From Chryseobacterium sp. G0162 (GTDB taxonomy: Bacteria > Bacteroidota > Bacteroidia > Flavobacteriales > Weeksellaceae): 64,000 bases of DNA. The notes below the pieces were generated by a model. The model did no database searches. It was not told the origin of the DNA and was given only the letters and a program-made list of their open reading frames with translations. The stretch covers positions 496,001-560,000 of the forward strand of contig NZ_CP033922.1 in the NCBI RefSeq assembly GCF_003815715.1, written 5' to 3'. The translations under genes and the position numbers were made by a program. Positions 1 to 9,171 of the stretch are shown in pieces. Within the stretch, counting starts at the first letter, position 1. Every line of letters begins with the position of its first letter.

Positions 1-46
1 CTTTCGAGATTTTGTATAATTAAACCTTGTATTTCCTCCACCTCGT

Positions 47-637
47 TTACGTATTACGCTCCATACAGATATAAGAAGATTTCTTTTTGTCATAAAATAT
101 TTCTACAAACGGTTCATCCTGTAATCCGATCTGAAAAAGAAACTCTAGGTCCTCGTTCCACTGCATAGGAACGTCATCTTCAGGCCAAGTCATTGCCCAA
201 CCGCCCTTATAGGCAAAAACATCATCATTGGAGTAAATAGGATGTGAATCTATCCAGATATCAGTATAGTCATCCGGAGCAAAAGCCATTAAGCTTGGCA
301 GATCATCTCTATCTCCATCATTTTCAACAATCCATTGTTGGATTTCTTCATCTCCGTAATGCATCAATGTTTCAAATGGCGGGTAAATATCTGTTTCTTT
401 TTCTGTTAAAGCTGTATAGGAGCTTAAGTCAACAGATTCTATATGAACTGGTACAAAGCTAAACTCATCCTGTTCTTCCATAAGTCCCATCCATTGATGT
501 GAGTGCTTTACAATAAAACGAAGTGGTTCATCTTCATTAGTATAAGCTGTTTTTTCATCCGCATCATTCGCTGAAATAAACAATTTGGCTTTACGGACCA
601 TAGGCTGTGCCTTCTCCTTCAGTTGGTCTATATTCAT
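47..637 (-). CDS. Hypothetical acidic cytosolic protein
   Basis: A 196-residue protein with no signal peptide or membrane segment. It is rich in Asp, Glu and aromatic residues (for example the segment WMGLMEEQDEFSF near residue 49). I do not recognise a family. Its acidity, size and position beside a SUKH-family gene on the same strand resemble the orphan immunity genes that collect near polymorphic-toxin loci, but this rests on context only. It reads toward the left edge, so a downstream partner may lie outside the window. The ATG start is the first good one in the frame. Confidence 0.7.
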   Translation of the reverse strand: MNIDQLKEKAQPMVRKAKLFISANDADEKTAYTNEDEPLRFIVKHSHQWMGLMEEQDEFSFVPVHIESVDLSSYTALTEKETDIYPPFETLMHYGDEEIQQWIVENDGDRDDLPSLMAFAPDDYTDIWIDSHPIYSNDDVFAYKGGWAMTWPEDDVPMQWNEDLEFLFQIGLQDEPFVEIFYDKKKSSYICMERNT

Positions 638-860
638 AAGTAGTGAAATGGTGTTCAGTAATTTTCTTTCTATTCAAAAATAAGCCTTTTTATCGGGCTT
701 TACAATCATTACTGGGAATTAAGATAGAAGTTACTTACAGCTATTTGAATGATTTATAAAATCTACTCAATAGACTCGTATAAAAGTAATAAAGCAGAAA
801 ACATCTCTACGAACACTTCAAGAACATCCTTCTTCCAGCCTCCAGCTTCCGTTCAAACTA

Positions 861-1346
861 CTAAACTATAAAAGGGTAATTCTCTCCTAATTGGGGATGA
901 ATGGCATTCAGCGTATCATAAAAGTTTTGTCTGACAGGTTCTGAAACTTCATCATACTCATCTAAGTAAAAATCCAATTGTTGAACAATGAATGCCATCT
1001 GCAACCATTCTTCAAAACTGATATTCATGGGTTCTGATTTTTCATCATCATGATTATAAAAGAAAACAGTTCCGCTTCTATCCAGAAACCATCGATCTCC
1101 TTGCCCATTTCCTGCAAAACACCAAGAGTCTGACAGGGCATATTCTTTATTTTCATTAACCGCTTCAACAGCATTATATAGAATAGCTTCTGATGCGATC
1201 TCCGTTGTTTTGATTACAGAAACAAGCTTTTTATAATGTTCAGGAAAAGGAAAATCAATGATTTTAGGGAAATTCTGTACGTTCCCTTTTGCTTTTAAAA
1301 TCTCAATTTCTATTTCTTCAATGGATCGTATTTTAAATGAAATCAT
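861..1346 (-). CDS. SMI1/KNR4 (SUKH) family protein
   Basis: A 161-residue cytosolic protein. The central segment WCFAGNGQGDRWFLDRSG followed by VFFYNHDDE is the typical SUKH core (a Gly-rich turn, then a strand carrying the D/E-rich end), and the preceding FPEHYKKL segment is the usual helix. SUKH proteins are mostly immunity proteins that bind and neutralise contact-delivered nuclease or other toxins. No cognate toxin is visible upstream on this strand, so it may be an orphan immunity gene. Its ATG overlaps the stop of the 57-residue gene upstream (TGATG), suggesting translational coupling. Confidence 0.8.
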   Translation of the reverse strand: MISFKIRSIEEIEIEILKAKGNVQNFPKIIDFPFPEHYKKLVSVIKTTEIASEAILYNAVEAVNENKEYALSDSWCFAGNGQGDRWFLDRSGTVFFYNHDDEKSEPMNISFEEWLQMAFIVQQLDFYLDEYDEVSEPVRQNFYDTLNAIHPQLGENYPFIV

Positions 1347-1519
1347 CAGTAAGCTTTATTAGGGGTTTTCAGTTTACACTCAATTTTCAAATTATGCTGC
1401 TTCATCAGCTCTAAAAAAGCCTGGGTAACGAATTTGATTCCTTTATTTTCATTCTGAACAGCACTGAACAGCATATAATCTTCCTGTGGATGAAATGAAA
1501 GTAAGGTATACAAATTCAT
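1346..1519 (-). CDS. Small hypothetical protein coupled to the SUKH gene
   Basis: A 57-codon frame starting MNLYTLLSFHPQEDY and ending CKLKTPNKAY. An in-frame TGA lies just upstream of the ATG, so the frame is complete at both ends. Its stop overlaps the start of the SUKH gene by one base (TGATG), which is typical of real coupled genes. It could be a small immunity-type protein or the tail of a decayed larger gene. No family is recognised. Confidence 0.55.
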   Translation of the reverse strand: MNLYTLLSFHPQEDYMLFSAVQNENKGIKFVTQAFLELMKQHNLKIECKLKTPNKAY

Positions 1520-1553
1520 ACTTCTAGTTACTCAAAGTGTTTATTGTCCTTTT

Positions 1554-2150
1554 TTATTTCAGTAAAGAATCAATTTGCTGGTAAAAAGAATCCTTGCTGT
1601 AATCTGCCACTCCGGTGTGATGAAGGCGGATTTCTCCTTTTTTATCCAGTACAACAGTAGTTGGCAACGAACCGTTATAAATTTCTCCCGGAATACTACC
1701 TGCAGGAATTATAAAAGGAACTGTAAATCCTTTTTCTTTTAAATAAGCTTTTCCCAAATCGGGGTTATCGTCAAGATTTATCGTGAGGAATATGATATTC
1801 GGATGGGTTTTGTATCGGTTATACAACTTTTCAATTGATGGAAACTCAGCCCGGCAGGGAGGACACCATGAGGCCCAGAAATTAATAAAGACCACTTTAT
1901 CTTTCAGATCAAAGGGATCAATAAGCGTCCCATCTTCATTTTTTAGCATCAAACCTGTATAAGCTACAGCATTTCCTGGTTTCTTCACGGATTCAGAAAT
2001 ACTGGAATTGAGTATTCCTGTGGATGCGGCCTGTCTCATCAGCCATGCCTTCGCATCCGGATTTACCAATATGATAATGAACAAAACCGTTAATAGTAGA
2101 GTGGAAAGATTACTCATGACCCACTTTTTAAGATTATCCATACTCTTCAT
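1554..2150 (-). CDS. TlpA-like membrane-anchored thioredoxin-fold protein
   Basis: A 198-residue protein. One N-terminal membrane segment (about residues 15-30, LSTLLLTVLFIIILV) anchors a periplasmic thioredoxin domain. The active site FWASWCPPCRAEFP is the canonical WCxxC of the TlpA/ResA/DsbE branch, and the cis-Pro region (SLPTTVVLD) follows. These proteins reduce or exchange disulfides in exported proteins, for example during cytochrome c maturation. No cytochrome genes are adjacent, so the substrate is unknown. The gene is divergent from the TonB receptor gene at 2575. Confidence 0.85.
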   Translation of the reverse strand: MKSMDNLKKWVMSNLSTLLLTVLFIIILVNPDAKAWLMRQAASTGILNSSISESVKKPGNAVAYTGLMLKNEDGTLIDPFDLKDKVVFINFWASWCPPCRAEFPSIEKLYNRYKTHPNIIFLTINLDDNPDLGKAYLKEKGFTVPFIIPAGSIPGEIYNGSLPTTVVLDKKGEIRLHHTGVADYSKDSFYQQIDSLLK

Positions 2151-2574
2151 TGTTCTTTCCAGGCAAGATAAGTTTAATATTTGGATTAAGGAAGAGTAAA
2201 AATCTTTTACTATAACACCTCATTTGAATCAAAAAAAATTAAAATATTAAACAATTTTATTTATTTCTTCATTAAAAAATCAAATAAATGAATAAAAAAC
2301 CATCATTTTATTCACTTACATTTTTTATTATCATAATTAGTTTTTCATTCAGTAAAAACACAACAACTTAACATCTAATCAATTTCCAATATCAAATTCT
2401 TACAATCTTTAGTATTAAAATCTCCAAAAACACTCATTAACAACACAAAAACCACAATTTTTTCACCAAAATGGGGATTTTGCCTGTAACTAATTCCTTA
2501 TTCTTTCAACTAATCAACTGAAAACAATAACTCCGGTTCAATATAGAAGAGATCTACTACTTTAAAAAAAACTA
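2151..2574. other. Intergenic region between divergent genes
   Basis: About 420 bp, very AT-rich, between the divergent thioredoxin and TonB-receptor genes. It must hold both promoters, but I find no clear TTTG-N19-TAnnTTTG match, no hairpin with a T-tract and no convincing small gene. Confidence 0.5.
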
Positions 2575-4908
2575 ATGCAAACATCTTTTTTCAAGATTAC
2601 CGCAGCCACTGCTGCGCTCTGTTTCAGCACTCTGGTGATGGCCCAACAGCAATCCCGCTCCATAAGCGGAACAGTGAAAGATAAAAAAAACGGCGAATTA
2701 CTGATTGGTGTAACGGTAAAAGTAAGCGATGATCCTTCGATTAACGTTGTAGCCAATGAATATGGATTTTACTCGCTATCAGTGCCGGAAGGGAGCCATA
2801 CCATCATTATTTCTTATCCCGGTTACAAGGATTTTGAGCAACAAATCAACGTTGATCAGAACATGAAACTGGATATTCTTCTTAACCAGGAAGAGCAAAA
2901 ATCCAATACGATAGATGAAGTAGTTGTTTCCGGGATTAAAAAGGATAAAAATCTTACCAGTGCCCAAATGGGAACTGAAACTTTAAATATCAAAAGTATA
3001 GAGAAACTTCCTGTTTTATTTGGTGAGAAGGACGTTATGAAAACCATACAGCTTCTGCCGGGTATTAAAAGTAACGGTGAAGGAAGCAGCGGCTTCAGTG
3101 TAAGAGGGGGTGCTACAGATCAAAACCTGATCCTTTTGGATGAAGCTCCGGTGTATAATGCGTCACATTTACTTGGGTTTTTCAGTACATTCAATAGTGA
3201 TGCTTTGAAAGATGCCAGCATCATCAAAGGAAATAGCCCTGCTCAGTATGGAGGACGCCTTTCTTCAGTAATGGACGTGAAAATGAAGGATGGAAATAAC
3301 AAAAATTATAATGTAAATGGTGGAATCGGACTGATTAGCAGCAGGCTGAGTGTGGAAGGGCCGATTCAGAAAGAAAAATCTTCTTTTATTGTATCCGGAA
3401 GAAGAACGTATGCCGATTTATTCCTTAAATCTTCTAAGGATTATAAAGACAATAAATTATATTTTTATGATCTTAATCTGAAAGCCAATTATCAGATCAA
3501 TGAAAATAACCGTATTTATATTTCGGGATATTTCGGAAGAGATGTATTAGGATTGGGAGATACATTCAATACCGATTGGGGAAATACTACTGCAACATTA
3601 CGATGGAACAGTATTATCAACAGTAAGCTTTTCTCCAATACATCTATTATCTACAGTAATTATGATTACAAGATTGGCCTGAAAAATAACGAGAGCGAAT
3701 TTAATTTAAATTCAAAGATTCAGGACTGGAATCTTAAACAGGACTTTACCTGGTTTGCAGGAAACAAGCATTCTGTACGATTCGGGTTGCAGTCTATTTA
3801 CCATACTTTGACACCAAGCAGTGCTTCCGGAACAATTGTGAATTCTTATTCAAGAAACCCAAGATATTCATGGGAAAATGCCCTGTACATCAATGATGAT
3901 TTCAAAGCAACAGAAAAGCTTACCATTAATTACGGAATGCGACTTTCCTTCTTCAGTGTATTGGGTGGCGACACTTTCAATACTTACGAAAACGGAGAAC
4001 TTATGGGAAGTCAATATTTAGAAAAAGGGAAATTCGGAAAAACGTATACCAACCTTGAGCCGCGTATTACAGCTAATTACCGCATTAATGAAGTAAGCAG
4101 TGTGAAAGGAGGATACTCCAGAAACACCCAAAACCTCCATCTTTTGAGCAACAGCAGCAGTGGAAATCCTACCGACCAATGGATTGGAAGCAGCTATTCG
4201 GTGAAGCCTGAAATTGCAGATCAGGTGAGTGTAGGCTACAGCAGAAATTTCAATAACAACAATTATGAATTGAATGCTGAAATTTATTATAAATCCATGC
4301 AAAACCAGATCGATTTCAAAAACGGAGCCCAGATTGGCTTCAGTACTGCAGCAGATGTAGAAGGTGAGTTATTGTTTGGTAAAGGAAGAGCTTACGGACT
4401 GGAACTTATTGCCAAAAAGAAAAGTGGAAAACTGACTGGTTGGATCTCTTATACCCTATCTAAAACTGAAAGAAAGATCGACGGAATTAATGACAATCAA
4501 TGGTACAATGCCAGAATGGATAAGACCCATGATATTTCTATCGTTGCCACTTATCAGCTTAACCCAAAATGGACCCTTTCCGGGCTGTTTCTTTACAGCA
4601 CAGGAAATGCAGTAACCTTCCCTGTTGGAAAATATGAACTGAACGGGCAGACGGTATTCCAGTATAACAGCAGAAATGCTGACAGAATGCCAGCATATCA
4701 CAGAATGGATCTTAGTGCCACCTACGAACCGGAATCGAATAAGCGTTTCCGCGGATCATGGACATTCGGAATTTACAACTTGTATGGCCGTGAAAACGCC
4801 TACACCATTACTTTCGAAGACAATCCAAACAATCCGGGAACAACCCGCGCTATGCAGACTTCCCTATTCCGTTGGGTCCCTAATATCACTTACAATTTCA
4901 AATTTTAA
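2575..4908 (+). CDS. TonB-dependent receptor with carboxypeptidase-like N-terminal domain
   Basis: A 777-residue outer-membrane protein. Order: signal peptide (about 1-23, ending VMAQ), a carboxypeptidase-regulatory-like beta domain (about 29-110), a TonB-box-like segment TIDEVVVSG, a plug domain (about 140-240, with VRGG and the conserved turn SPAQYGGRLSSVMDV), then a beta barrel ending in a terminal Phe (ITYNFKF). The family imports substrates using TonB energy. The DUF4249 lipoprotein starts 4 bp after its stop, a recurrent Bacteroidetes pair that probably works as receptor plus surface lipoprotein. The substrate is unknown and no degradation genes are nearby. Confidence 0.93.
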   Translation: MQTSFFKITAATAALCFSTLVMAQQQSRSISGTVKDKKNGELLIGVTVKVSDDPSINVVANEYGFYSLSVPEGSHTIIISYPGYKDFEQQINVDQNMKLDILLNQEEQKSNTIDEVVVSGIKKDKNLTSAQMGTETLNIKSIEKLPVLFGEKDVMKTIQLLPGIKSNGEGSSGFSVRGGATDQNLILLDEAPVYNASHLLGFFSTFNSDALKDASIIKGNSPAQYGGRLSSVMDVKMKDGNNKNYNVNGGIGLISSRLSVEGPIQKEKSSFIVSGRRTYADLFLKSSKDYKDNKLYFYDLNLKANYQINENNRIYISGYFGRDVLGLGDTFNTDWGNTTATLRWNSIINSKLFSNTSIIYSNYDYKIGLKNNESEFNLNSKIQDWNLKQDFTWFAGNKHSVRFGLQSIYHTLTPSSASGTIVNSYSRNPRYSWENALYINDDFKATEKLTINYGMRLSFFSVLGGDTFNTYENGELMGSQYLEKGKFGKTYTNLEPRITANYRINEVSSVKGGYSRNTQNLHLLSNSSSGNPTDQWIGSSYSVKPEIADQVSVGYSRNFNNNNYELNAEIYYKSMQNQIDFKNGAQIGFSTAADVEGELLFGKGRAYGLELIAKKKSGKLTGWISYTLSKTERKIDGINDNQWYNARMDKTHDISIVATYQLNPKWTLSGLFLYSTGNAVTFPVGKYELNGQTVFQYNSRNADRMPAYHRMDLSATYEPESNKRFRGSWTFGIYNLYGRENAYTITFEDNPNNPGTTRAMQTSLFRWVPNITYNFKF

Positions 4909-4911
4909 ATC

Positions 4912-5715
4912 ATGAAAAAAGCATTCTTTATCATATTATCTGCCATTGCATTAACTTCTTGTGAAAAAGAGATTGATCTGGATCTGGCTGATCAAAGTGG
5001 AAACATTGTCATTGAAGGAAATATCACCGATAAAAATGGATCATATACCGTAAAAATTACCAAATCTGTTGGTTTTGCCCAACCTAACCAATATCCGGCT
5101 GTTACGGGAGCCCAGGTTATTCTAACTGATAATACAGGACAAACAGAAACACTGGAATATGCAGGAGGAGGAGAATACAAAACGAGTACTTTTCTTGGAG
5201 TACCAGGCAGAACATATACTCTTAAAGTTGTAGCAGAAGGAAAACAATATACTGCTCAAAGTACTATGCCTAAGGCCGTTGAACTGGAAGGTCTTGTACA
5301 GGATACTTTTATGTTCGGAAGTAAGAAGACCTATACTCTTCTACCTGTTTTTACAGATCCTGCTGAATTAGGTAACCGATATCTTTTCAGTTTTACCATC
5401 AATAATTTACCTAAAAAGTACATCAGTGTACTTTCTGATAATTTAAACAACGGATTACCCAATCAATGGACTTTGGGACTTCCTAATGATGATAATAAAG
5501 GTAGGGATCACGAAGTGATCGTTGGTGATGTTATTGATGTTGAAATGCAGTCTATTGACACCAATATATTCACATATTACAGTGCTCTTCTTAAGATCTC
5601 AGAAGGATATGGAGGCAGTGTTACCCCTGCTAACCCGCCAAGTAATATCAGTAATGGAGCTTTAGGATATTTCTCCGCACATACTGTAAGATCTATGGTT
5701 ACACAGATTCAATAG
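4912..5715 (+). CDS. DUF4249 domain lipoprotein
   Basis: A 267-residue protein with a lipoprotein signal ending in lipobox ALTSC (Cys17), then an acidic stretch EKEIDLDLAD. The repeated beta pattern (IVIEGNITDKNGSYTVKITKS, then AQVILTDNTGQ and GRTYTLKVVAEGKQYTAQSTMP) is the DUF4249 signature. It is probably tethered to the outer membrane and co-transcribed with the upstream TonB receptor, acting in substrate capture or receptor assembly. The biochemical function of DUF4249 is unknown to me. A strong terminator follows. Confidence 0.9.
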   Translation: MKKAFFIILSAIALTSCEKEIDLDLADQSGNIVIEGNITDKNGSYTVKITKSVGFAQPNQYPAVTGAQVILTDNTGQTETLEYAGGGEYKTSTFLGVPGRTYTLKVVAEGKQYTAQSTMPKAVELEGLVQDTFMFGSKKTYTLLPVFTDPAELGNRYLFSFTINNLPKKYISVLSDNLNNGLPNQWTLGLPNDDNKGRDHEVIVGDVIDVEMQSIDTNIFTYYSALLKISEGYGGSVTPANPPSNISNGALGYFSAHTVRSMVTQIQ

Positions 5716-5736
5716 ATTTTCTATTATTACAATAAT

Positions 5737-5777
5737 AACGGTTATTCCAGTGTATTGGAATAACCGTTTATTTTTTT
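5737..5777 (+). terminator. Rho-independent terminator after the receptor/DUF4249 pair
   Basis: A perfect 13-bp stem, AACGGTTATTCCA (5737-5749) with TGGAATAACCGTT (5756-5768), a 6-nt loop and a following T-tract. It ends the two-gene transcript. Confidence 0.9.
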
Positions 5778-5937
5778 ACGAACTGGCGTAAAATTATTCT
5801 ATCCCAGACGTTAAGGACTACAGTTCTAAATGAAATCCAATTTTCTAATCATTAGTGACATTTCAAAATCCTCCTGACATCCTGTTGTCATACTTCATAC
5901 TTAATTTTGTACCCAATTAATGTAAATACAAGATTAT

Positions 5938-6336
5938 ATGAAATTAACATCACTAAGAATCATTACAAAAGACATCCAGCAATCAGTTATGTTTTATGAG
6001 AAAGCAGCAGGATGTACGGCTCAATGGTATACGGAAGATTTTGCTGAACTTAATACCCACTCTATTACGATAGCCATCGGAAGCACGCGTACCATGAAAA
6101 TGTTTGGAGGAGAACATCTTACAGCATCTAAAGGTTTTACCAATACCATTATCGAGTTTTTAGTAGATGATGTTGATGGCGAATATGAAAACATTAAAAA
6201 TCTGAGCCATCATATTGTACAGGAACCTACAACAATGCCTTGGGGGAATCGTTCTCTCCTTTTCTGCGATCCGGATGGGAATCTGATTAACTTTTTTACC
6301 CCTGTAAGCTCTGAAGCGATTCAAAAATTTAGATAA
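5938..6336 (+). CDS. VOC family (glyoxalase/bleomycin-resistance fold) protein
   Basis: A 132-residue cytosolic protein with the two beta-alpha-beta-beta-beta halves of the vicinal-oxygen-chelate fold. The N-terminal strand LRIITKDIQQSVMFYEKAAG and the C-terminal hallmark FCDPDGNLINFFTP are typical, with the metal-ligand-type acidic residue lying in the second half. It stands alone. A -10-type box TAATTTTG sits at 5902-5909 but lacks a well-spaced upstream element. The substrate cannot be predicted. Confidence 0.88.
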   Translation: MKLTSLRIITKDIQQSVMFYEKAAGCTAQWYTEDFAELNTHSITIAIGSTRTMKMFGGEHLTASKGFTNTIIEFLVDDVDGEYENIKNLSHHIVQEPTTMPWGNRSLLFCDPDGNLINFFTPVSSEAIQKFR

Positions 6337-6534
6337 AATATAAAAGGCTGGGAAGCCGGAAGATGAAGGATGGAAGTTGCTTTTAGCTATTAATGAATAA
6401 AAGTAAATTGTAGCATTTAGCCAGAAAAGTGAAATGGTTTCCGGTTTTCTTTCCCTTTAAATAGAGATATATTCTTATTGATTTTATTTTTCCGATTGCG
6501 CTATTTTTCGTAAGTTGAAACTTCAAACCAATCC

Positions 6535-8040
6535 ATGAAATATATTCTCCAGGCCTTTATTGGTCTTTTTCTCTTACAATCTTGTGAGTCAGATGAGTTA
6601 AAAGTAAGCTTTAAAACAATCGAAATCAATATTCCGGGAAGCTTAGGTCCTTCTTTAAAACATGGTTCAAAATATTACTGTTATTTTGAAAAAGACAATC
6701 CATTAGGTTCCAACACCATTGTAGATTTTTATATTCTGGATGAAAATGGAAAAACAGAAGCCCATATTCCTCCCCCACCCATTTTATTTTCAGATTATAA
6801 CTTATCTGTAAAGAATGATACTGTTTTCACCACTCATTACAATAATTATTCTGCATTCTATCTTGATGAGAAAAAAAAGAAATGGATAAAAACCCCCAAG
6901 ACACCGGATATTGTTTTTAAAGATAAAAACTATACAGTAGTCAGCAGTACTTCAAATATCGGGTGCTATAAAACGAGGTTCATAGATCATACAACACGAC
7001 AGCAGTATGAAATCTACGCGGAAAACCCAATGATCAATCCATTGAACAATGCTTATTATATAACCTCTACAGATTATATTTTAAAAATTTCAGATCCAAG
7101 GAAAATGGAAATAGCAGGACAGTCAACTTCCAAGGATCATTATTGTACAACACAACATATTGACTCTTTGAAGGGAGCTGAAGTTCAATATAAAAATGAA
7201 CTTCCCACCATGTACAAATTTTCTATATCGACATCATTTGTTGTAAAAAACCAACTGTATCACTTATATTCAGAAGATGGTACCACCAAAATTGCAGTTT
7301 TAAAAAACAAAGAACTCTTCCCTGTTTTTGAATTTAAAGACGATATTCGCCCTTACCGAAAACATTATGACGGTATGAGTTTTATTCCGGGGAATGAATA
7401 TCAAACCCTTCGGTTTTCTACAAATAATCCCCATACTTATGGGTTGATTGAAATTGATAAGAATAAGTTCAATGTGATTACATTCAAAAATAAATATCGG
7501 GAACCTATACTGGGTGAGCCATACACAAAAGCCTGGGTTGAGAAAAATTTCATGGATTTTTATACCCATTTTAATACACTATCTATCAACCAAACCGATC
7601 GTATTGAAGAAAAAGAAAATGCATTGAACCTAACTCAACTTGGATTATATAATGGTTTCCCTACCGTGCCATCTGATGATTTCCCAACAGTGTATCAAAA
7701 AATTGAACGGAAGTATATTCATTTAATAACCTCCTATTATTATTCTCATCAAAACAAATCATTAAAACTTATTAAATTCGAATGGACACCACAATCCCAT
7801 TCAACACTCTCCAATGAAGATGATATCAAGGTCCGGGAATCTCTTGACACCCAAAAGATATTTAAGAGCAAATATAACTGGCTTCATGCTTTTCTGAAAC
7901 AGAAATTAGGAGAACCTATTTCTGAAACCACTAATGGCTCTTCCTATATGACTGCTAAGTGGGAAAACGGAACACAAAATATTGAATTGTCTTATTATAA
8001 CACCACCACCCTTACTTTGTACAAAAAACAAAAGAATTAA
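6535..8040 (+). CDS. Large hypothetical lipoprotein
   Basis: A 501-residue protein with a short lipoprotein signal (lipobox LLQSC, Cys17). The rest is a soluble periplasmic or surface domain with many beta-strand-like stretches and no motif I recognise. A C-terminal part (about residues 440-498, with GEPISETTNGSSYMTAKWENG) looks like a small separate domain. It is monocistronic, closed by the terminator at 8084. Confidence 0.75.
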   Translation: MKYILQAFIGLFLLQSCESDELKVSFKTIEINIPGSLGPSLKHGSKYYCYFEKDNPLGSNTIVDFYILDENGKTEAHIPPPPILFSDYNLSVKNDTVFTTHYNNYSAFYLDEKKKKWIKTPKTPDIVFKDKNYTVVSSTSNIGCYKTRFIDHTTRQQYEIYAENPMINPLNNAYYITSTDYILKISDPRKMEIAGQSTSKDHYCTTQHIDSLKGAEVQYKNELPTMYKFSISTSFVVKNQLYHLYSEDGTTKIAVLKNKELFPVFEFKDDIRPYRKHYDGMSFIPGNEYQTLRFSTNNPHTYGLIEIDKNKFNVITFKNKYREPILGEPYTKAWVEKNFMDFYTHFNTLSINQTDRIEEKENALNLTQLGLYNGFPTVPSDDFPTVYQKIERKYIHLITSYYYSHQNKSLKLIKFEWTPQSHSTLSNEDDIKVRESLDTQKIFKSKYNWLHAFLKQKLGEPISETTNGSSYMTAKWENGTQNIELSYYNTTTLTLYKKQKN

Positions 8041-8083
8041 TTATACTATTTTCTTACTTATAATTTTTTCACCCCATACTCAT

Positions 8084-8116
8084 AAAAAAAGGAGGCATTT
8101 ATTGCCTCCCTTTTCT
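8084..8116 (+). terminator. Terminator, probably bidirectional
   Basis: The stem GGAGGCA/TGCCTCC is extended by flanking A and T tracts (AAAAAAA before, CTTTTCTTTT after), so it can act on both strands. Confidence 0.85.
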
Positions 8117-8517
8117 TTTGTACTCGTAACCCGACCTTGAATTTCTTTATATTTATTTGTGTTTTTTTCTTATCATTTGGTTTTTTTCAAGAAATCCACG
8201 TGTAAGGTCATTCATACACTTCTATATTAATTTCATCACTTGCTATCCCTCTTCATCACTTGTGTCCTATATAACTATTGTGTTTTATATAATTATAGTT
8301 TATTATTTTTACAGTTATTTCATTTTACCCGTTATTATGAAGTGAAAAAACTAAAAAAAGCAATTACATTTCATTTGGTAAATTTTATACTACAAAGTAA
8401 CGACATCGCAGGATAATATCATCTATAAAACCCATAGATACATTTCCGATGCGATATAGATATTTATCGATAAAACAAGTTGAACACTTAAGAAGCGTAG
8501 AATAGACCGTAATAAAT
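8117..8517. other. AT-rich intergenic region without a supported gene
   Basis: About 400 bp between convergent genes. A 62-codon open frame here (8157-8345, plus) is almost all Phe, Ile, Tyr and Ser, as expected of random AT-rich DNA, so I do not call it. I see no RNA gene. Confidence 0.5.
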
Positions 8518-9171
8518 CTATATTTTGTGATGTATTTTGATAAGATCAATCAGCTCTACAATATTTTCTATTTTCAGCTTTTCAAAGATATTTTTTTTGA
8601 TTGTACTTACCGTATTTTGCTTTATATTTAAATTATTCGCAATTTCCAGATTTCCATATCCTTCGGCATACAGTTCTGCAATCTGCAGTTCTCTTTTGGT
8701 TAAGCTGCTCAGTGGGCTTATTACATTAGGGTCGTAGATAAATTGTACCAATAAATTTCTTGTCAGATCAGAAAAATACTCTCCTTTTTGAATAAACTGA
8801 GAAACGGCATCTCTTACTTCTTCCTCTTCACTTAGTTTACTCAGATAACCATTGGCTCCTGCTTTTATAAACTTGAGTGCATACAGGTCTTCTTCAAGTC
8901 CTGTAAAAATAAGAATCTTGAGATCCGGATTTGCACTTTTCATTTGTGGTAAAATATGCAGACTGTTTCCTTCGGGAAAATGGGCATCAATAATGGCCAT
9001 TTCAATTTCCTTTGTCTCTATCAGCTCTACGGCTTGCTGTAAAGAAGAAGTATGGTATACTTTAGCATTAGGAGCAATATCACTAATAACGATCTCCATT
9101 CCCTGTCTTACGATACTGTGATCATCTGCTAAAAGGAATATGATTTCCCTGTTTTCAATTGGCATTTCCAT
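8518..9171 (-). CDS. NarL/LuxR-type response regulator
   Basis: A 217-residue protein: a receiver domain (about 8-130; phosphoacceptor Asp in MAIIDAHFPEG, conserved Lys in AGANGYLSK) and a C-terminal LuxR helix-turn-helix (LTKRELQIAELYAEGYGNLEI followed by NTVSTIKKNIFEKL). It is the output of the histidine kinase directly upstream. The kinase stop and this ATG share a base, so the two are translationally coupled. Target genes are not evident. Confidence 0.93.
   Translation of the reverse strand: MEMPIENREIIFLLADDHSIVRQGMEIVISDIAPNAKVYHTSSLQQAVELIETKEIEMAIIDAHFPEGNSLHILPQMKSANPDLKILIFTGLEEDLYALKFIKAGANGYLSKLSEEEEVRDAVSQFIQKGEYFSDLTRNLLVQFIYDPNVISPLSSLTKRELQIAELYAEGYGNLEIANNLNIKQNTVSTIKKNIFEKLKIENIVELIDLIKIHHKI

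Noticed and set aside
5902..5909. Strong promoter for the VOC gene
   Set aside because: TAATTTTG fits the -7 box, but no TTTG occurs at the 19-nt spacing, so I mention it only in the gene entry.
8157..8345. 62-codon frame on plus strand
   Set aside because: Composition is almost only Phe, Ile, Tyr, Ser and Val in very AT-rich DNA, with no homologue-like segment or start context; it looks like chance.
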